This document shows, one piece after another, positions 1 through 8,493 of a DNA stretch of 64,000 nt (positions within the stretch are counted from its first letter, which is position 1; every line of letters begins with the position of its first letter). The stretch is from NCBI GenBank assembly GCA_913063035.1, contig CAJXYS010000003.1, positions 1 through 64,000 of the forward strand, given 5' to 3'. The stretch is from an uncultured Maritimibacter sp. Its GTDB lineage: Bacteria; Pseudomonadota; Alphaproteobacteria; Rhodobacterales; Rhodobacteraceae. Both the position numbers and the translations under genes were made by a program. Below the pieces are notes generated by a model, which searched no databases, was not told the origin of the DNA, and saw nothing but the letters and a program-made list of their open reading frames with translations.

Positions 1-586
1 CGAAGGCGGGCCGGTCGGCCGGATCGAGCCGCCGGCATGGATCGACCGCCAGCATGTCGTCCAGCAGGGCCTGCGGACCGGCGGCGCGGTACTTGGCGGC
101 ATAGTGCAGCGGCGCCGCCCGCCATGCGCGCCCCGCGGCGACCAGCGCCGCCAGCGCCCGCACGGCGTCGGCATAGACCGGCGCCTCGTCGTCGACGAGG
201 CGCGCCGCGGCATGGATCGGATCCCCTGCCTCGGGTTCCAGCACCGCGATCCGGCCGCCCGGGCGGACGATCCGGGCCGCCTCTGCCAGGGCCGCGTCCC
301 GGTCGTCGGCGTGGTGCAGGCTCTCCGCGAAAACGGCCAGGTCGAAGGCGGCCGTGGGCAGGCCGGTCGCCTCGGCGGGGGCCACGAGATAACGGGCACC
401 GCCCCGCGCACGGGCCGCCGCGACGGCCTCGGCATTCGGGTCGAGCCCCGTGACCTCCGCGCCCATGGCCGCGAGCACGCGGGCCGCCCGGCCGGCGCCG
501 CAGCCCAGATCGACGGCCCGAAGCCCGGCGAGATCGCCCAGCGCAGCCGTGATCGCCGTATCGAGATCGAGAAAGTCGCGGTTCAT
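1..586 (-). CDS. class I SAM-dependent methyltransferase (partial)
   Basis: Only the N-terminal 195 residues are in the window; the C-terminus lies beyond base 1. The Rossmann-type SAM-binding motif I is visible as V-D-L-G-C-G-A-G at about residues 25-32, followed by an acidic residue in T-G-L-D-P-N (about 46-51) and a post-motif R-P-G-G-R-I-A-V-L-E-P at about 108-118. This is the Methyltransf_11-like (UbiE/COQ5-related) arrangement, but the substrate cannot be read from this part. Two adjacent ATG codons are possible; I chose the second because a GGAAG sequence sits 7 bases before it. The neighbour downstream of its promoter region is a membrane glycosyltransferase, not obviously related. 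Confidence 0.85.
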   Translation of the reverse strand, partial: MNRDFLDLDTAITAALGDLAGLRAVDLGCGAGRAARVLAAMGAEVTGLDPNAEAVAAARARGGARYLVAPAEATGLPTAAFDLAVFAESLHHADDRDAALAEAARIVRPGGRIAVLEPEAGDPIHAAARLVDDEAPVYADAVRALAALVAAGRAWRAAPLHYAAKYRAAGPQALLDDMLAVDPCRRLDPADRPAF

Positions 587-677
587 CATGTCTCTTCCGG
601 TTTCGCACCACAGAGCGGCGCGCACGAGGCTACAACATATCCGTCGCACTTGGCGCCCCGGCAGACCGAAACCCGGC

Positions 678-2147
678 CTACCGCGGCAGCAGGTCCGCAC
701 AATCCGGCGCGACGGTGTAAAGGCTGACCATGCGCCCGGCATAGGCGCCGGTCTCGACGGTCCAGCGCCCGGCCAGGGCCGACGGGCAGCCGGGTGGCCT
801 CTCGCCGAAGGTTGCCAGCAGCACCGGACCGCTCTCGGCCCCGGTATAGGGGTAGCTCATCTCGTAGTGGTGCCGCGCCGGACCGGGCAGGTCGATGGCG
901 CGGAACGTCAGGCCGCTCTCCCGCCCGGTATGGAAAAGATCGGCCAGCACGTCACGGTGGGTCGCGACCACCGTGTCCGCGCCCTGCGCCCGCGCCGTGT
1001 CGATGATCCGCTCGCTCAGCGCCGCGCGGCCCAGCACCCGTGCCAGAAGCAGGTTCTCGCCATCGAGGCTCAGCCGGTCGGCGGTGATGCTGGCCAGCGG
1101 CAGCGCCAGGGCGATCAGCCCGTGCACCGCGAAGGACACCCACAGCCAGCGCCGCGCCCGGTGCCAGAGCAGCGGCACGACCGCGAGCGTGCCGCCCAGA
1201 TATGCCACCGCCGCCCAGTTCGCATAGGCCCGCGAAATCAGCGCCTGTCCGCAGATGATCAGGATGACCGGCAGCGCGAAGACCAGCATCAGCGCCTCCC
1301 AGCGGCCGGCGCGTCCGCGCCCCCAGCGCCATGCCGACCAGAGCAGCGCGCCCATGACGACCGGGCCGAAGAAGAGGAACTGCGCCGCGACGAACTCCGC
1401 CAGCCCCGGCAGGTTCAGCCCGGCCCGTTCCGCCGGGTCGCGCACCCAGTCGGCATTGTCGAGCGTATGCGAGACCGTGCTGCCCCCCGTGGCGACGTTC
1501 CAGATCAGGTTCGGCGCCGCGGCCACGAGGAACCCCGCCCCGAAGAGCGCGGCCATGCCCCATCCCGGCCGCCAGTCACGGCGCAGCACCGCCGCGAGCG
1601 CGGCGGAGATGAGGAAGTAGATCGCGGCGTATTTCGACAGGAAGCCAAGCCCGAGGCAAAGCCCGCCCAGCACCGCGTCGCGGGCCGCGGGCCGGTCGAG
1701 AAGGCGCACCCAGAAGAAAAGCGCGCCGGCGAAGAACGGGAAGAGGATCGTGTCCGTCGAGATCACCAGGCTGCCGGCCGTCGCCAGCGGCAGGGTCACA
1801 TAGGCCAGCGCCGTGACCGCGCCCACGCGGTCGCCATGCAGCCGGCGCGCGACCGCCATCAGGATGAGCCCGGTGGCCGCGTGAAAGACCGGCCCCGGCA
1901 CCCGGACCCAGAACGGCGCGTCGCTGCCGCCGATCTCGGTGGCCAGGCGGATCACCCAGGCAATCATGGGCGGCTTCGAGTAATAGCCGAAATCGAAGCT
2001 TTGCCCCCAGAGCCAGTACTGGGACTCATCGACGAAGAGATCGGTGGCGTTCAGGGCCTGGAGCGCGATCCGGACCGCGGTGATGGCAAGCACGCCGAGA
2101 ATGGCGAGGCTGATGGCCCGTCTGTCGCGATCCTGGGCGGTCTGCAT
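678..2147 (-). CDS. GT39/PMT-type membrane glycosyltransferase (ArnT-like)
   Basis: A 489-residue polytopic membrane protein of the dolichyl-phosphate-mannose mannosyltransferase/ArnT superfamily. These enzymes transfer a sugar from a polyprenyl-phosphate donor to an acceptor on the periplasmic side. After a short cytoplasmic N-terminus there is one membrane segment (about 11-31), then the acidic D-E pair at 40-41 that is the hallmark of the family's first external loop, then Y-Y-S-K-P-P at 55-60, and many further hydrophobic segments with a soluble C-terminal tail. An in-frame TTG lies 15 codons upstream, but the ATG at 2147 has a better AGGACAG ribosome-binding site. Acceptor unknown; lipid A or another envelope glycan is possible. 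Confidence 0.8.
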   Translation of the reverse strand: MQTAQDRDRRAISLAILGVLAITAVRIALQALNATDLFVDESQYWLWGQSFDFGYYSKPPMIAWVIRLATEIGGSDAPFWVRVPGPVFHAATGLILMAVARRLHGDRVGAVTALAYVTLPLATAGSLVISTDTILFPFFAGALFFWVRLLDRPAARDAVLGGLCLGLGFLSKYAAIYFLISAALAAVLRRDWRPGWGMAALFGAGFLVAAAPNLIWNVATGGSTVSHTLDNADWVRDPAERAGLNLPGLAEFVAAQFLFFGPVVMGALLWSAWRWGRGRAGRWEALMLVFALPVILIICGQALISRAYANWAAVAYLGGTLAVVPLLWHRARRWLWVSFAVHGLIALALPLASITADRLSLDGENLLLARVLGRAALSERIIDTARAQGADTVVATHRDVLADLFHTGRESGLTFRAIDLPGPARHHYEMSYPYTGAESGPVLLATFGERPPGCPSALAGRWTVETGAYAGRMVSLYTVAPDCADLLPR

Positions 2148-2219
2148 CGGAACTGTCCTGCCTTGTCGCGCCCCGGCGCGGGGCTCCGTCAAGCCGCTAC
2201 ACCGTCCGGGCGGCGGCGA

Positions 2220-3257
2220 TCAAGCCCGATCCGGTGCGGGGCGCAGGGTCTCGCCGCGGATCAGCTTCGGATCCAGCTCGATGCGGGCCGGCAGGTCGGT
2301 CCGCCCGTCCAGCGCGCGGCCCGCGACGATCTCGGCGGCCTTGACGCCGATCTCCATGCGGCAGGCGTCCATGGTCGTCAGGTGCATCGGCAGGCCGTCC
2401 AGCAGGTCGACCCCGTTGAACCCGGCCAGGCCGACCCGGTTCGGCACGTCGATCCCGGCCTCGAGGCAATGCAACAGCCCCCCGGCGCCGATCAGGTCGT
2501 TCGAGAAGTAGAGAAAGTCGAGATCCGGCTCGCGGGCCAGCGCGGCAGTCGCCATTTCGCGGCCCTTCCGGAGGCTGGATCCCCCCGAGTAGAATTCCGT
2601 CGCGGCCAGGGCGAGACCGGCCTCGGACAGGCCCTGCTCGAACCCTTCGAGCCGCTTCCGTGCCCGGTGGTCGTCGGGCATATTGCTGCCGAGAAAGGCG
2701 ATCCGGCGATAGCCGCGGCGCGTGATCTCGCGCGCCATATCACGACCCGCGCGGTGGTGGGAAATGCCGACATTGGCGTCGATCGCCGCGCCGTCCACAT
2801 CCATGATCTCCACCACCGGGATCGCCGCGTTGCGCATCATCGCGCGCGCCGCGTCGTTGTGCTCGAGCCCGGCCACGATCAGACCGGAGGGCCGCCAGGA
2901 CAGCATCTCGTAGATTACTTTTTCCTCGGTCTCGGGCGCGTAATGCGTGGCGCCGAAGACCGGCTGCAGCACGGTTTCGTCCAGCACCCGGGAGATCCCT
3001 GTCAGAACCTCCGGGAAGACCATGTTCGACAGCGACGGGATGATCACGCCCACCAGGTTTACCCTGTTCGAGGCCAGCGCGCCCGCGATCTTGTTCGGCA
3101 CGTAGCCCAGGCTGCGCGCGGCGGCGAGCACCTTCTCGCGGGTGCGGGCGGACACGTCGCCCTTGTTCCGCAGCACCCGCGATACCGTCATCTCGCTGAC
3201 ACCGGAGGCTTCCGACACGTCGCGAAGCGTCAGATGCACCTTCCCGTCTTCCGTCAA
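2220..3257 (-). CDS. LacI/GntR-type transcriptional repressor
   Basis: A 345-residue LacI-family regulator. The helix-turn-helix and hinge are at about residues 10-65 (V-S-E-A-S-G-V-S-E-M-T-V-S-R-V-L-R), followed by a periplasmic-binding-protein-like effector domain beginning V-N-L-V-G-V-I-I-P. The spacing and wording resemble the gluconate repressor GntR subgroup, but the effector is not provable here. The most likely start is TTG at 3257, preceded by GAAAGG; a longer reading from another TTG at 3371 would put the two operator-like palindromes inside the gene, which is unlikely. The membrane glycosyltransferase gene follows 72 bases downstream on the same strand; no sugar-uptake operon is adjacent. 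Confidence 0.9.
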   Translation of the reverse strand: MTEDGKVHLTLRDVSEASGVSEMTVSRVLRNKGDVSARTREKVLAAARSLGYVPNKIAGALASNRVNLVGVIIPSLSNMVFPEVLTGISRVLDETVLQPVFGATHYAPETEEKVIYEMLSWRPSGLIVAGLEHNDAARAMMRNAAIPVVEIMDVDGAAIDANVGISHHRAGRDMAREITRRGYRRIAFLGSNMPDDHRARKRLEGFEQGLSEAGLALAATEFYSGGSSLRKGREMATAALAREPDLDFLYFSNDLIGAGGLLHCLEAGIDVPNRVGLAGFNGVDLLDGLPMHLTTMDACRMEIGVKAAEIVAGRALDGRTDLPARIELDPKLIRGETLRPAPDRA

Positions 3258-3287
3258 ACCCGGCCCTTTCGATACCCTGACCCCAAG

Positions 3288-3301
3288 TGTTAGCGGTAAA
3301 A
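3288..3301. promoter_or_regulatory. putative LacI-family operator, proximal
   Basis: TGTTAGCGGTAAAA is close to the TGTTAGCGCTAACA-type palindrome recognised by GntR-like LacI regulators. It lies about 30 bases upstream of the chosen start of the adjacent repressor gene. Pairing with the second site at 3334-3349 suggests autoregulation; a TATACA at 3309-3314 (minus strand) lies between them as a possible -10 element. Confidence 0.55.
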
Positions 3302-3333
3302 GAAACCCTTGTATATGCCCCGGACGGCCGCTA

Positions 3334-3349
3334 TTGTTTGCGCTAACAA
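3334..3349. promoter_or_regulatory. putative LacI-family operator, distal
   Basis: TTGTTTGCGCTAACAA is a 16-base palindrome with a single mismatched pair and the central GCGC/CG step typical of LacI-family operators. Its centre is 47 bases from the centre of the proximal site, suitable for cooperative binding or a small loop over the repressor's own promoter. Confidence 0.65.
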
Positions 3350-3494
3350 AAGCATTCCGGGCGTCCTGCAAGCTCTCTTACTGACGTTCCTGGAATACCG
3401 GGGGGAGCGGTGGGCCAATTTCGCTCCCCCCAACTCTTTCCGACCGCTCGACATCTTGCGAAACCGGGTCAAAACCCGCATGAAAGGGGCGCGT

Positions 3495-3570
3495 GGCCCC
3501 GTAGCTCAGTGGATAGAGCAACCGCCTCCTAAGCGGTAGGTCGGAGGTTCGAATCCTCCCGGGGTCGCCA
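3495..3570 (+). tRNA. tRNA-Arg (anticodon CCU)
   Basis: A complete cloverleaf can be drawn. The acceptor stem GGCCCCG pairs with CGGGGTC (one G-T pair), the D arm is GCTC...GAGC, the anticodon stem ACCGC/GCGGT encloses the loop CTCCTAA with anticodon CCT, and the T arm is GGAGG-TTCGAAT-CCTCC. The CCA end is encoded. It reads AGG arginine codons, which are rare in a GC-rich genome such as this. Confidence 0.97.
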
Positions 3571-3578
3571 GAGCCCCG

Positions 3579-4286
3579 TCAGAGCATGCGGATGACGTCC
3601 TTCTCGATCGCCAGCATGTAACCCTTTCGGCTGATGTGGCGGATCAGCAGCTCCGTCACGATCTGGTTGCCCAGCTGGTCGCGGAGCCGCTTGATCCGGG
3701 TCGCGCCGGACGCTTCCTCGCAATCCTCGGCGGTGCGGCCCGAGATCATCGCCTCGATCTCGGCGCCCGAGAGAACGTCGTCGTCCATGCGCGCCTCGCA
3801 GAGCACGGCCAGCGTCTCGCAATTGGCGGCGGTCAGGTCGAATTCCATGTTGTTGAGATAGACCTTCCGCTCGTCGCGGCTGACCAGCAGGCTGTTGATC
3901 TGGATGCCCGCGCGCTCGATCTCGGACATGCGGCGGTTCAGCCCGATGATGGTCACCAGGAACACCAGCGCCGCCACGAGCAGGGCGGTGGCGAAGACCA
4001 GCAGCACGAAGATCACGAAACGGTAGCTGGCCAGGGTGTCGGAAAACGCGGTGCCCGATTGCGCGAGGATCTCGAGAAGCTTGATCTCGGCATTGGAGGT
4101 CAGGTCGGCATTCTCGACGAAGAGCCGTTCGACCCGGGCGTTGAACGCATTCGCATCGGGCAGGTTCAGGAAGAGCGCCAGCGCCGCCAGGCCGAGAATG
4201 GCGATGATGGCCGCGATCCCGGCCAGAACCAGCCGGCTGCCCGCCTGCGGGCGGGAACGTCTGGGCTGGTTTTCCGGCATGCTCAC
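3579..4286 (-). CDS. membrane-anchored protein with C-terminal OmpR-like winged helix
   Basis: A 235-residue protein with two membrane segments (about 18-40 and 89-114), a short loop of about 48 residues between them, and a cytoplasmic C-terminal domain at about 141-228. That domain has the outline of an OmpR/PhoB winged helix: V-Y-L-N-N-M-E-F-D-L-T-A-A-N-C-E at its start, a recognition-helix-like R-I-K-R-L-R-D-Q-L-G-N, and the wing G-Y-M-L. ToxR/CadC-type membrane regulators have the opposite order (DNA-binding domain first). The GTG start is preceded by AGGAGGAG seven bases away. The gene ends 8 bases from the tRNA on the opposite strand. DNA binding is inferred, not shown. Confidence 0.65.
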   Translation of the reverse strand: MSMPENQPRRSRPQAGSRLVLAGIAAIIAILGLAALALFLNLPDANAFNARVERLFVENADLTSNAEIKLLEILAQSGTAFSDTLASYRFVIFVLLVFATALLVAALVFLVTIIGLNRRMSEIERAGIQINSLLVSRDERKVYLNNMEFDLTAANCETLAVLCEARMDDDVLSGAEIEAMISGRTAEDCEEASGATRIKRLRDQLGNQIVTELLIRHISRKGYMLAIEKDVIRML

Positions 4287-4352
4287 GCGGCGGCTCCTCC
4301 TCTGTTCCTTCTCCCCTCGGCCGGAAGGCGCGTCAAGGATGCGCGCTCCGGC

Positions 4353-4649
4353 CTAGTACCTGAGGAAGTTCCCGCCGGCTTCCGCGCGGCGCTCGGCGAG
4401 CCCCTCCTCGCCGAAGAGGGAAACCACCGACAGCAGCGTCCAGCCGTCGCCCGCGATCCGGCCCGCCACCGCCTCGGCCGCGGCCGCACGGTCGCTGCAG
4501 GCCGCGTCGGGCAGGGCGATCACCCCGTAATGAAGCCGGAGCGGATCGTCCTTCTTGGCCTTGTAGTCGGCATAGCAATCGGCCGCCGCCGGCAGCGGCG
4601 CCAGGATCAGCCCGACAAGGGCAAGACTGCGGAGAAGAGCTGCGTTCAT
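4353..4649 (-). CDS. small secreted protein, function unknown
   Basis: A 98-residue protein with a clear Sec signal peptide (positively charged start, hydrophobic stretch L-A-L-V-G-L-I-L-A-P-L-P, then A-A-A-D with likely cleavage near residue 23). The mature part is about 75 residues and has two cysteines (residues 25 and 51) that could form a disulfide in the periplasm, with a conserved-looking L-H-Y-G-V-I-A-L-P-D core. I recognise no domain. It is divergent from another small secreted protein across a 169-base region that carries a 12-base inverted repeat. Confidence 0.7.
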   Translation of the reverse strand: MNAALLRSLALVGLILAPLPAAADCYADYKAKKDDPLRLHYGVIALPDAACSDRAAAAEAVAGRIAGDGWTLLSVVSLFGEEGLAERRAEAGGNFLRY

Positions 4650-4681
4650 GCCGCGAGAGTGCCGTTTGCGGCGCGGTTATT

Positions 4682-4735
4682 CAATATCACCGCCGCCATG
4701 CGCCGTCGCTATCCGATAGCAGCGCGGTGATATTG
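4682..4735. promoter_or_regulatory. nested inverted repeat between two secreted-protein genes
   Basis: CAATATCACCGC at 4682-4693 and GCGGTGATATTG at 4724-4735 form a perfect 12-base inverted repeat, arms centred 42 bases (about four helical turns) apart. Inside lies a second palindrome, GCTATC-C-GATAGC at 4708-4720. The element sits in the divergent promoter region of the genes at 4353 and 4819, so an operator or paired operator is the simplest reading; a structured transcript is the alternative. Confidence 0.5.
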
Positions 4736-4818
4736 CCTGTCTTCCGCGACCCGGCCCAGCCTCGGTCCATCGACATGTCGCGCCGCGGGGCGCGCCGTCA
4801 CAGGAAAGGACCGAAACC

Positions 4819-5262
4819 ATGCTCAGACAGATCACACTTGCACTGGCCGCGGGCGCCGTGGCGCTGGCCGGGCTGACCGCGACGGCGGCACCGGCGCGTG
4901 CCGACGGCGAGGACATCGCCAAGGCGCTCGCCGGGGTTGCGACCATCTTCATCATCGGCAAGGCCATCGAGCAGGCCAAAGACGACCGCCGGGACAAGGC
5001 CAATAAGCCCGCCCGGAAGGCCAGGCATCACGGGGGCGGCGATCGCCAGTGCCTGCGCCAGATCCGCCGTCACGGCGAATGGGTCAGCTATTATGACCGC
5101 AAGTGCCTGAAGCGCCAGGATCGCCACCGGGACCGCGCCGGCTACCGCGGCCGCGACCGCCACGCGGACCGCTATCCCCGTACCTGCCAGCGCAAGCGCT
5201 GGACCCGCCACGGCTGGGAATCCTATTACGCCCAGCGCTGCCTGCGGCGTCACGGCTTCTGA
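4819..5262 (+). CDS. secreted basic protein with two Cys/WxSYY repeats
   Basis: A 147-residue protein with a signal peptide (cleavage near A-R-A-D-G, residue 28), a short helical region (about 31-55), then a strongly basic Arg/His-rich tail. The tail holds two copies of the same module: C78 to C96 and C123 to C141, both exactly C-x17-C, each containing R-H-G, W-x-S-Y-Y-x3-C and ending C-L-(K/R)-R. The pattern suggests two disulfide-closed loops acting outside the cytoplasm. I do not recognise a named family. The ATG is preceded by AGGAAAGGA. It is divergent from the small secreted protein at 4353-4649 and lies upstream of rnhB. Confidence 0.7.
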   Translation: MLRQITLALAAGAVALAGLTATAAPARADGEDIAKALAGVATIFIIGKAIEQAKDDRRDKANKPARKARHHGGGDRQCLRQIRRHGEWVSYYDRKCLKRQDRHRDRAGYRGRDRHADRYPRTCQRKRWTRHGWESYYAQRCLRRHGF

Positions 5263-5338
5263 GCCGCCGGCCGCGCCCGGCGCGCGGGCGGCCCGTTTCG
5301 CCTTGCACACCGGGGGCGGGTCGGGGAATCTCTCGGGC

Positions 5339-5969
5339 ATGGACGGGCCCGACGACAGTTTCGAAGCGGCCGCGCGACAGCGCGGCTGCCTGCGCGTTGC
5401 CGGCGTGGACGAGGTCGGGCGCGGCCCGCTGGCCGGGCCGGTCACCGCGGCGGCGGTCATCCTCGATCCCGCCTGCGTGCCGGACGGGCTGAAGGATTCC
5501 AAGCTGCTCCGGCCGGAGCGGCGTGCGGAACTGGCCGCGCTGCTGGCCGACTGCGCCGAAATCGCCGTCGCCCATGCCAGCGTCGAGGAAATCGACCGGC
5601 TCAACATCCTTCAGGCCGCGCATCTCGCGATGCGGCGGGCGGTGGCCGCCCTGCCGCGGGCGGCCGATCACCTGCTGATCGACGGCAACCGCGTGCCCGA
5701 CGCGCTGCCCTGCCCGGCCGAGGCCGTGATCAGGGGCGACAGCCTCTGTTTTTCCATCGCGGCGGCGTCGATCGTGGCCAAGACGGCCCGCGACCGGATC
5801 ATGGTGGATTTGGCGCAACAGTTTCCCGGCTACGGCTGGGAGACCAATGCCGGCTACGGCTCCCGCCAGCATCTCGAGGCGCTTCAACGTCTAGGGGCGA
5901 CCCCACACCATAGGCGTTCGTTCAAGCCGGTATACAATATATTGTATCAAGGCAAAATTGTAACCCCTT

Positions 5970-5971
<2 letters not shown>
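5339..5971 (+). CDS. rnhB: ribonuclease HII
   Basis: A 210-residue RNase HII, which removes RNA from RNA/DNA hybrids and misincorporated ribonucleotides in the cytoplasm. The family signature D-E-V-G-R-G-P is at residues 24-30; the metal-binding acidic residues are D24, E25, D115 (L-L-I-D-G-N) and D134 (R-G-D-S). The tail has the typical H-R-R-S-F-K-P. An in-frame TTG lies 12 codons upstream, but the ATG fits the family length. The last dozen codons are unusually AT-rich for this chromosome, include the rare ATA, and contain a perfect palindrome (5932-5947), probably because they overlap the control region of ccrM, which follows. Confidence 0.95.
5932..5947. promoter_or_regulatory. perfect 16-base palindrome inside the rnhB 3' end
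   Basis: ATACAATATATTGTAT reads identically on both strands and is entirely within the codons for Y-N-I-L-Y of RNase HII. It is 108 bases upstream of the ccrM start. Its A+T content contrasts sharply with the surrounding gene, so a protein-binding site in the ccrM control region is plausible. Confidence 0.4.
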
Positions 5972-7173
<1,202 letters not shown>

Positions 7174-7221
7174 TCCCCGACACGAATACCGCCGGTGCCT
7201 GTGGCCTGACTGGCACCCGAC

Positions 7222-7255
7222 TGCCCCGCCTGTCCGACAGGCGGGGCATTTTTTT
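7222..7255 (+). terminator. rho-independent terminator after ccrM
   Basis: An 11-base stem TGCCCCGCCTG / CAGGCGGGGCA closes a TCCGA loop and is followed by seven T residues (7249-7255). The T tract touches the stop codon of the convergent alkB-like gene. Confidence 0.95.
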
Positions 7256-8397
7256 CATGGCGCGCCGCGCGGCAGGGGCAGGCGGCCGGTATCGTAGGGG
7301 GTCCAGTCGGCGATCTCGGGGTAGAACTGCCGGCGCCAGCGGCGCACCCGCGGGTTCATCGCCCGCCGCCAAAGCGGCGGCACCATCGCCAGGGCGGCCA
7401 TCGCCGGGTAGCCTAGCGGCAACTGCGGCGCCTTGTCCGCGGAATAGGTCTGCAGCAGCGGGAAGCGGCGGTCGGGACGGGTGTGATGATCGGAATGGCG
7501 CTGCAGGTTGATCAGCAGCCAGTTGGAGACCCGGTGCGCCGCGTTCCAGCTATGATGCGGTCTGACATGTTCGTACCGTCCCTCGCCGAGATGCTTGCGC
7601 GTCAGCCCGTAGTGTTCGACGTAGTTGGTCAGTTCCAGCTGCCAGATCGCCACGAAGGCCTGCCACAGGAAGAGCGCGACCCCGGCCCATCCGCCGATCG
7701 CCCCGGCCAGCGCCAGGGCGCCGAGTTGCAGTGCGCCGTAACGCCAGAAGGGATTGCGCCGGCTCCACCAGGGCAGGCCGCGCCGCGCCAGCCGCGCGTT
7801 TTCGGCCCGGAAGGCCGAGCCCGGGGACTCGCGCAGCACCCGGGGGAAGAAGCGATGGAAACCCTCGTTGTAGCGGGCCGTCACGGCATCGCGCACCGTG
7901 CCGACCCAGGGGTGGTGAACCAGCAGGTGTTCGGACCGGAAATGGCTGTAGCAGACAAGCGCCAGGAGCAGGTCGCCAAGCCACCGCTCCAGCCGGCTTG
8001 GCTGGTGCAGAAGTTCGTGGGCATAGGTGATGCCCACCGATCCGGACATGACCCCCACCCCGAAGAAAAGGATCAGCGCCTCCCACCAGGACAGGTTGTC
8101 GGTCGTGCCGACCCACCAGATCGACCCGAAAATCGCCACCGCCTCGATCGGGACCCAGACGAGCGTGACGAGCCGGTACCAGAAAAGATCCGCGTCTGGC
8201 GTTTCGGTATCGGCGTTCTCGCGATTGACGCCGGCCACCATGTCGAGCAGCGCAACAAGCGTCCAGGCATGGAGGGGCAACAGGAAAAGCACCCAGCCGC
8301 CGAACCGGGCACCGAGGAGCCAGAGCGGCAGAGCCAGCAGGGAAACCCAGAAAGGCAGGGCGGATTTCAGCCGCATGACATCCTGCGACGGGATCAT
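7255..8397 (-). CDS. AlkB-type membrane di-iron hydroxylase (alkane 1-monooxygenase)
   Basis: A 380-residue integral membrane hydroxylase. Hydrophobic segments at about 14-30, 34-54, 75-95 and 107-125 precede the histidine boxes: H-E-L-L-H (127-131), E-H-L-L-V-H-H (156-162), N-Y-V-E-H-Y-G (258-264) and L-Q-R-H-S-D-H-H (298-305). These ligate the di-iron centre, and the last box is the signature that separates alkane hydroxylases from desaturases. The rubredoxin partner is not in the window. The ATG at 8397 has a perfect GGAGG five bases upstream; a GTG five codons earlier is unlikely. Oxidation of medium-chain alkanes or alkyl groups is expected; the true substrate is unknown. Confidence 0.92.
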   Translation of the reverse strand: MIPSQDVMRLKSALPFWVSLLALPLWLLGARFGGWVLFLLPLHAWTLVALLDMVAGVNRENADTETPDADLFWYRLVTLVWVPIEAVAIFGSIWWVGTTDNLSWWEALILFFGVGVMSGSVGITYAHELLHQPSRLERWLGDLLLALVCYSHFRSEHLLVHHPWVGTVRDAVTARYNEGFHRFFPRVLRESPGSAFRAENARLARRGLPWWSRRNPFWRYGALQLGALALAGAIGGWAGVALFLWQAFVAIWQLELTNYVEHYGLTRKHLGEGRYEHVRPHHSWNAAHRVSNWLLINLQRHSDHHTRPDRRFPLLQTYSADKAPQLPLGYPAMAALAMVPPLWRRAMNPRVRRWRRQFYPEIADWTPYDTGRLPLPRGAP

Positions 8398-8493
8398 CGC
8401 CACCTCCGACACTCGTTACGCGCGCACCCTATCGGTGGAAGGTTATGCACAAGCGAATGCGGCGGCAATCATCATGTGCGGCCGCGGCGCCCG

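Noticed and set aside
450-3293. Very long open frame on the plus strand across the glycosyltransferase and LacI genes (also similar long frames at 3636-4730, 25853-28189, 47620-49533 and 58903-61392).
   Set aside because: Antisense frames to well-identified genes. Their Arg/His/Gln/Pro-rich translations are the usual result of GC-rich codon bias and match no family.
3258-3371. Longer LacI protein beginning at the TTG at 3371.
   Set aside because: It would translate through both operator-like palindromes, and the added residues are not LacI-like.
5263-5338. Rho-independent terminator after the gene at 4819-5262.
   Set aside because: A GC-rich hairpin can be drawn but it ends in only three T residues and is not convincing.
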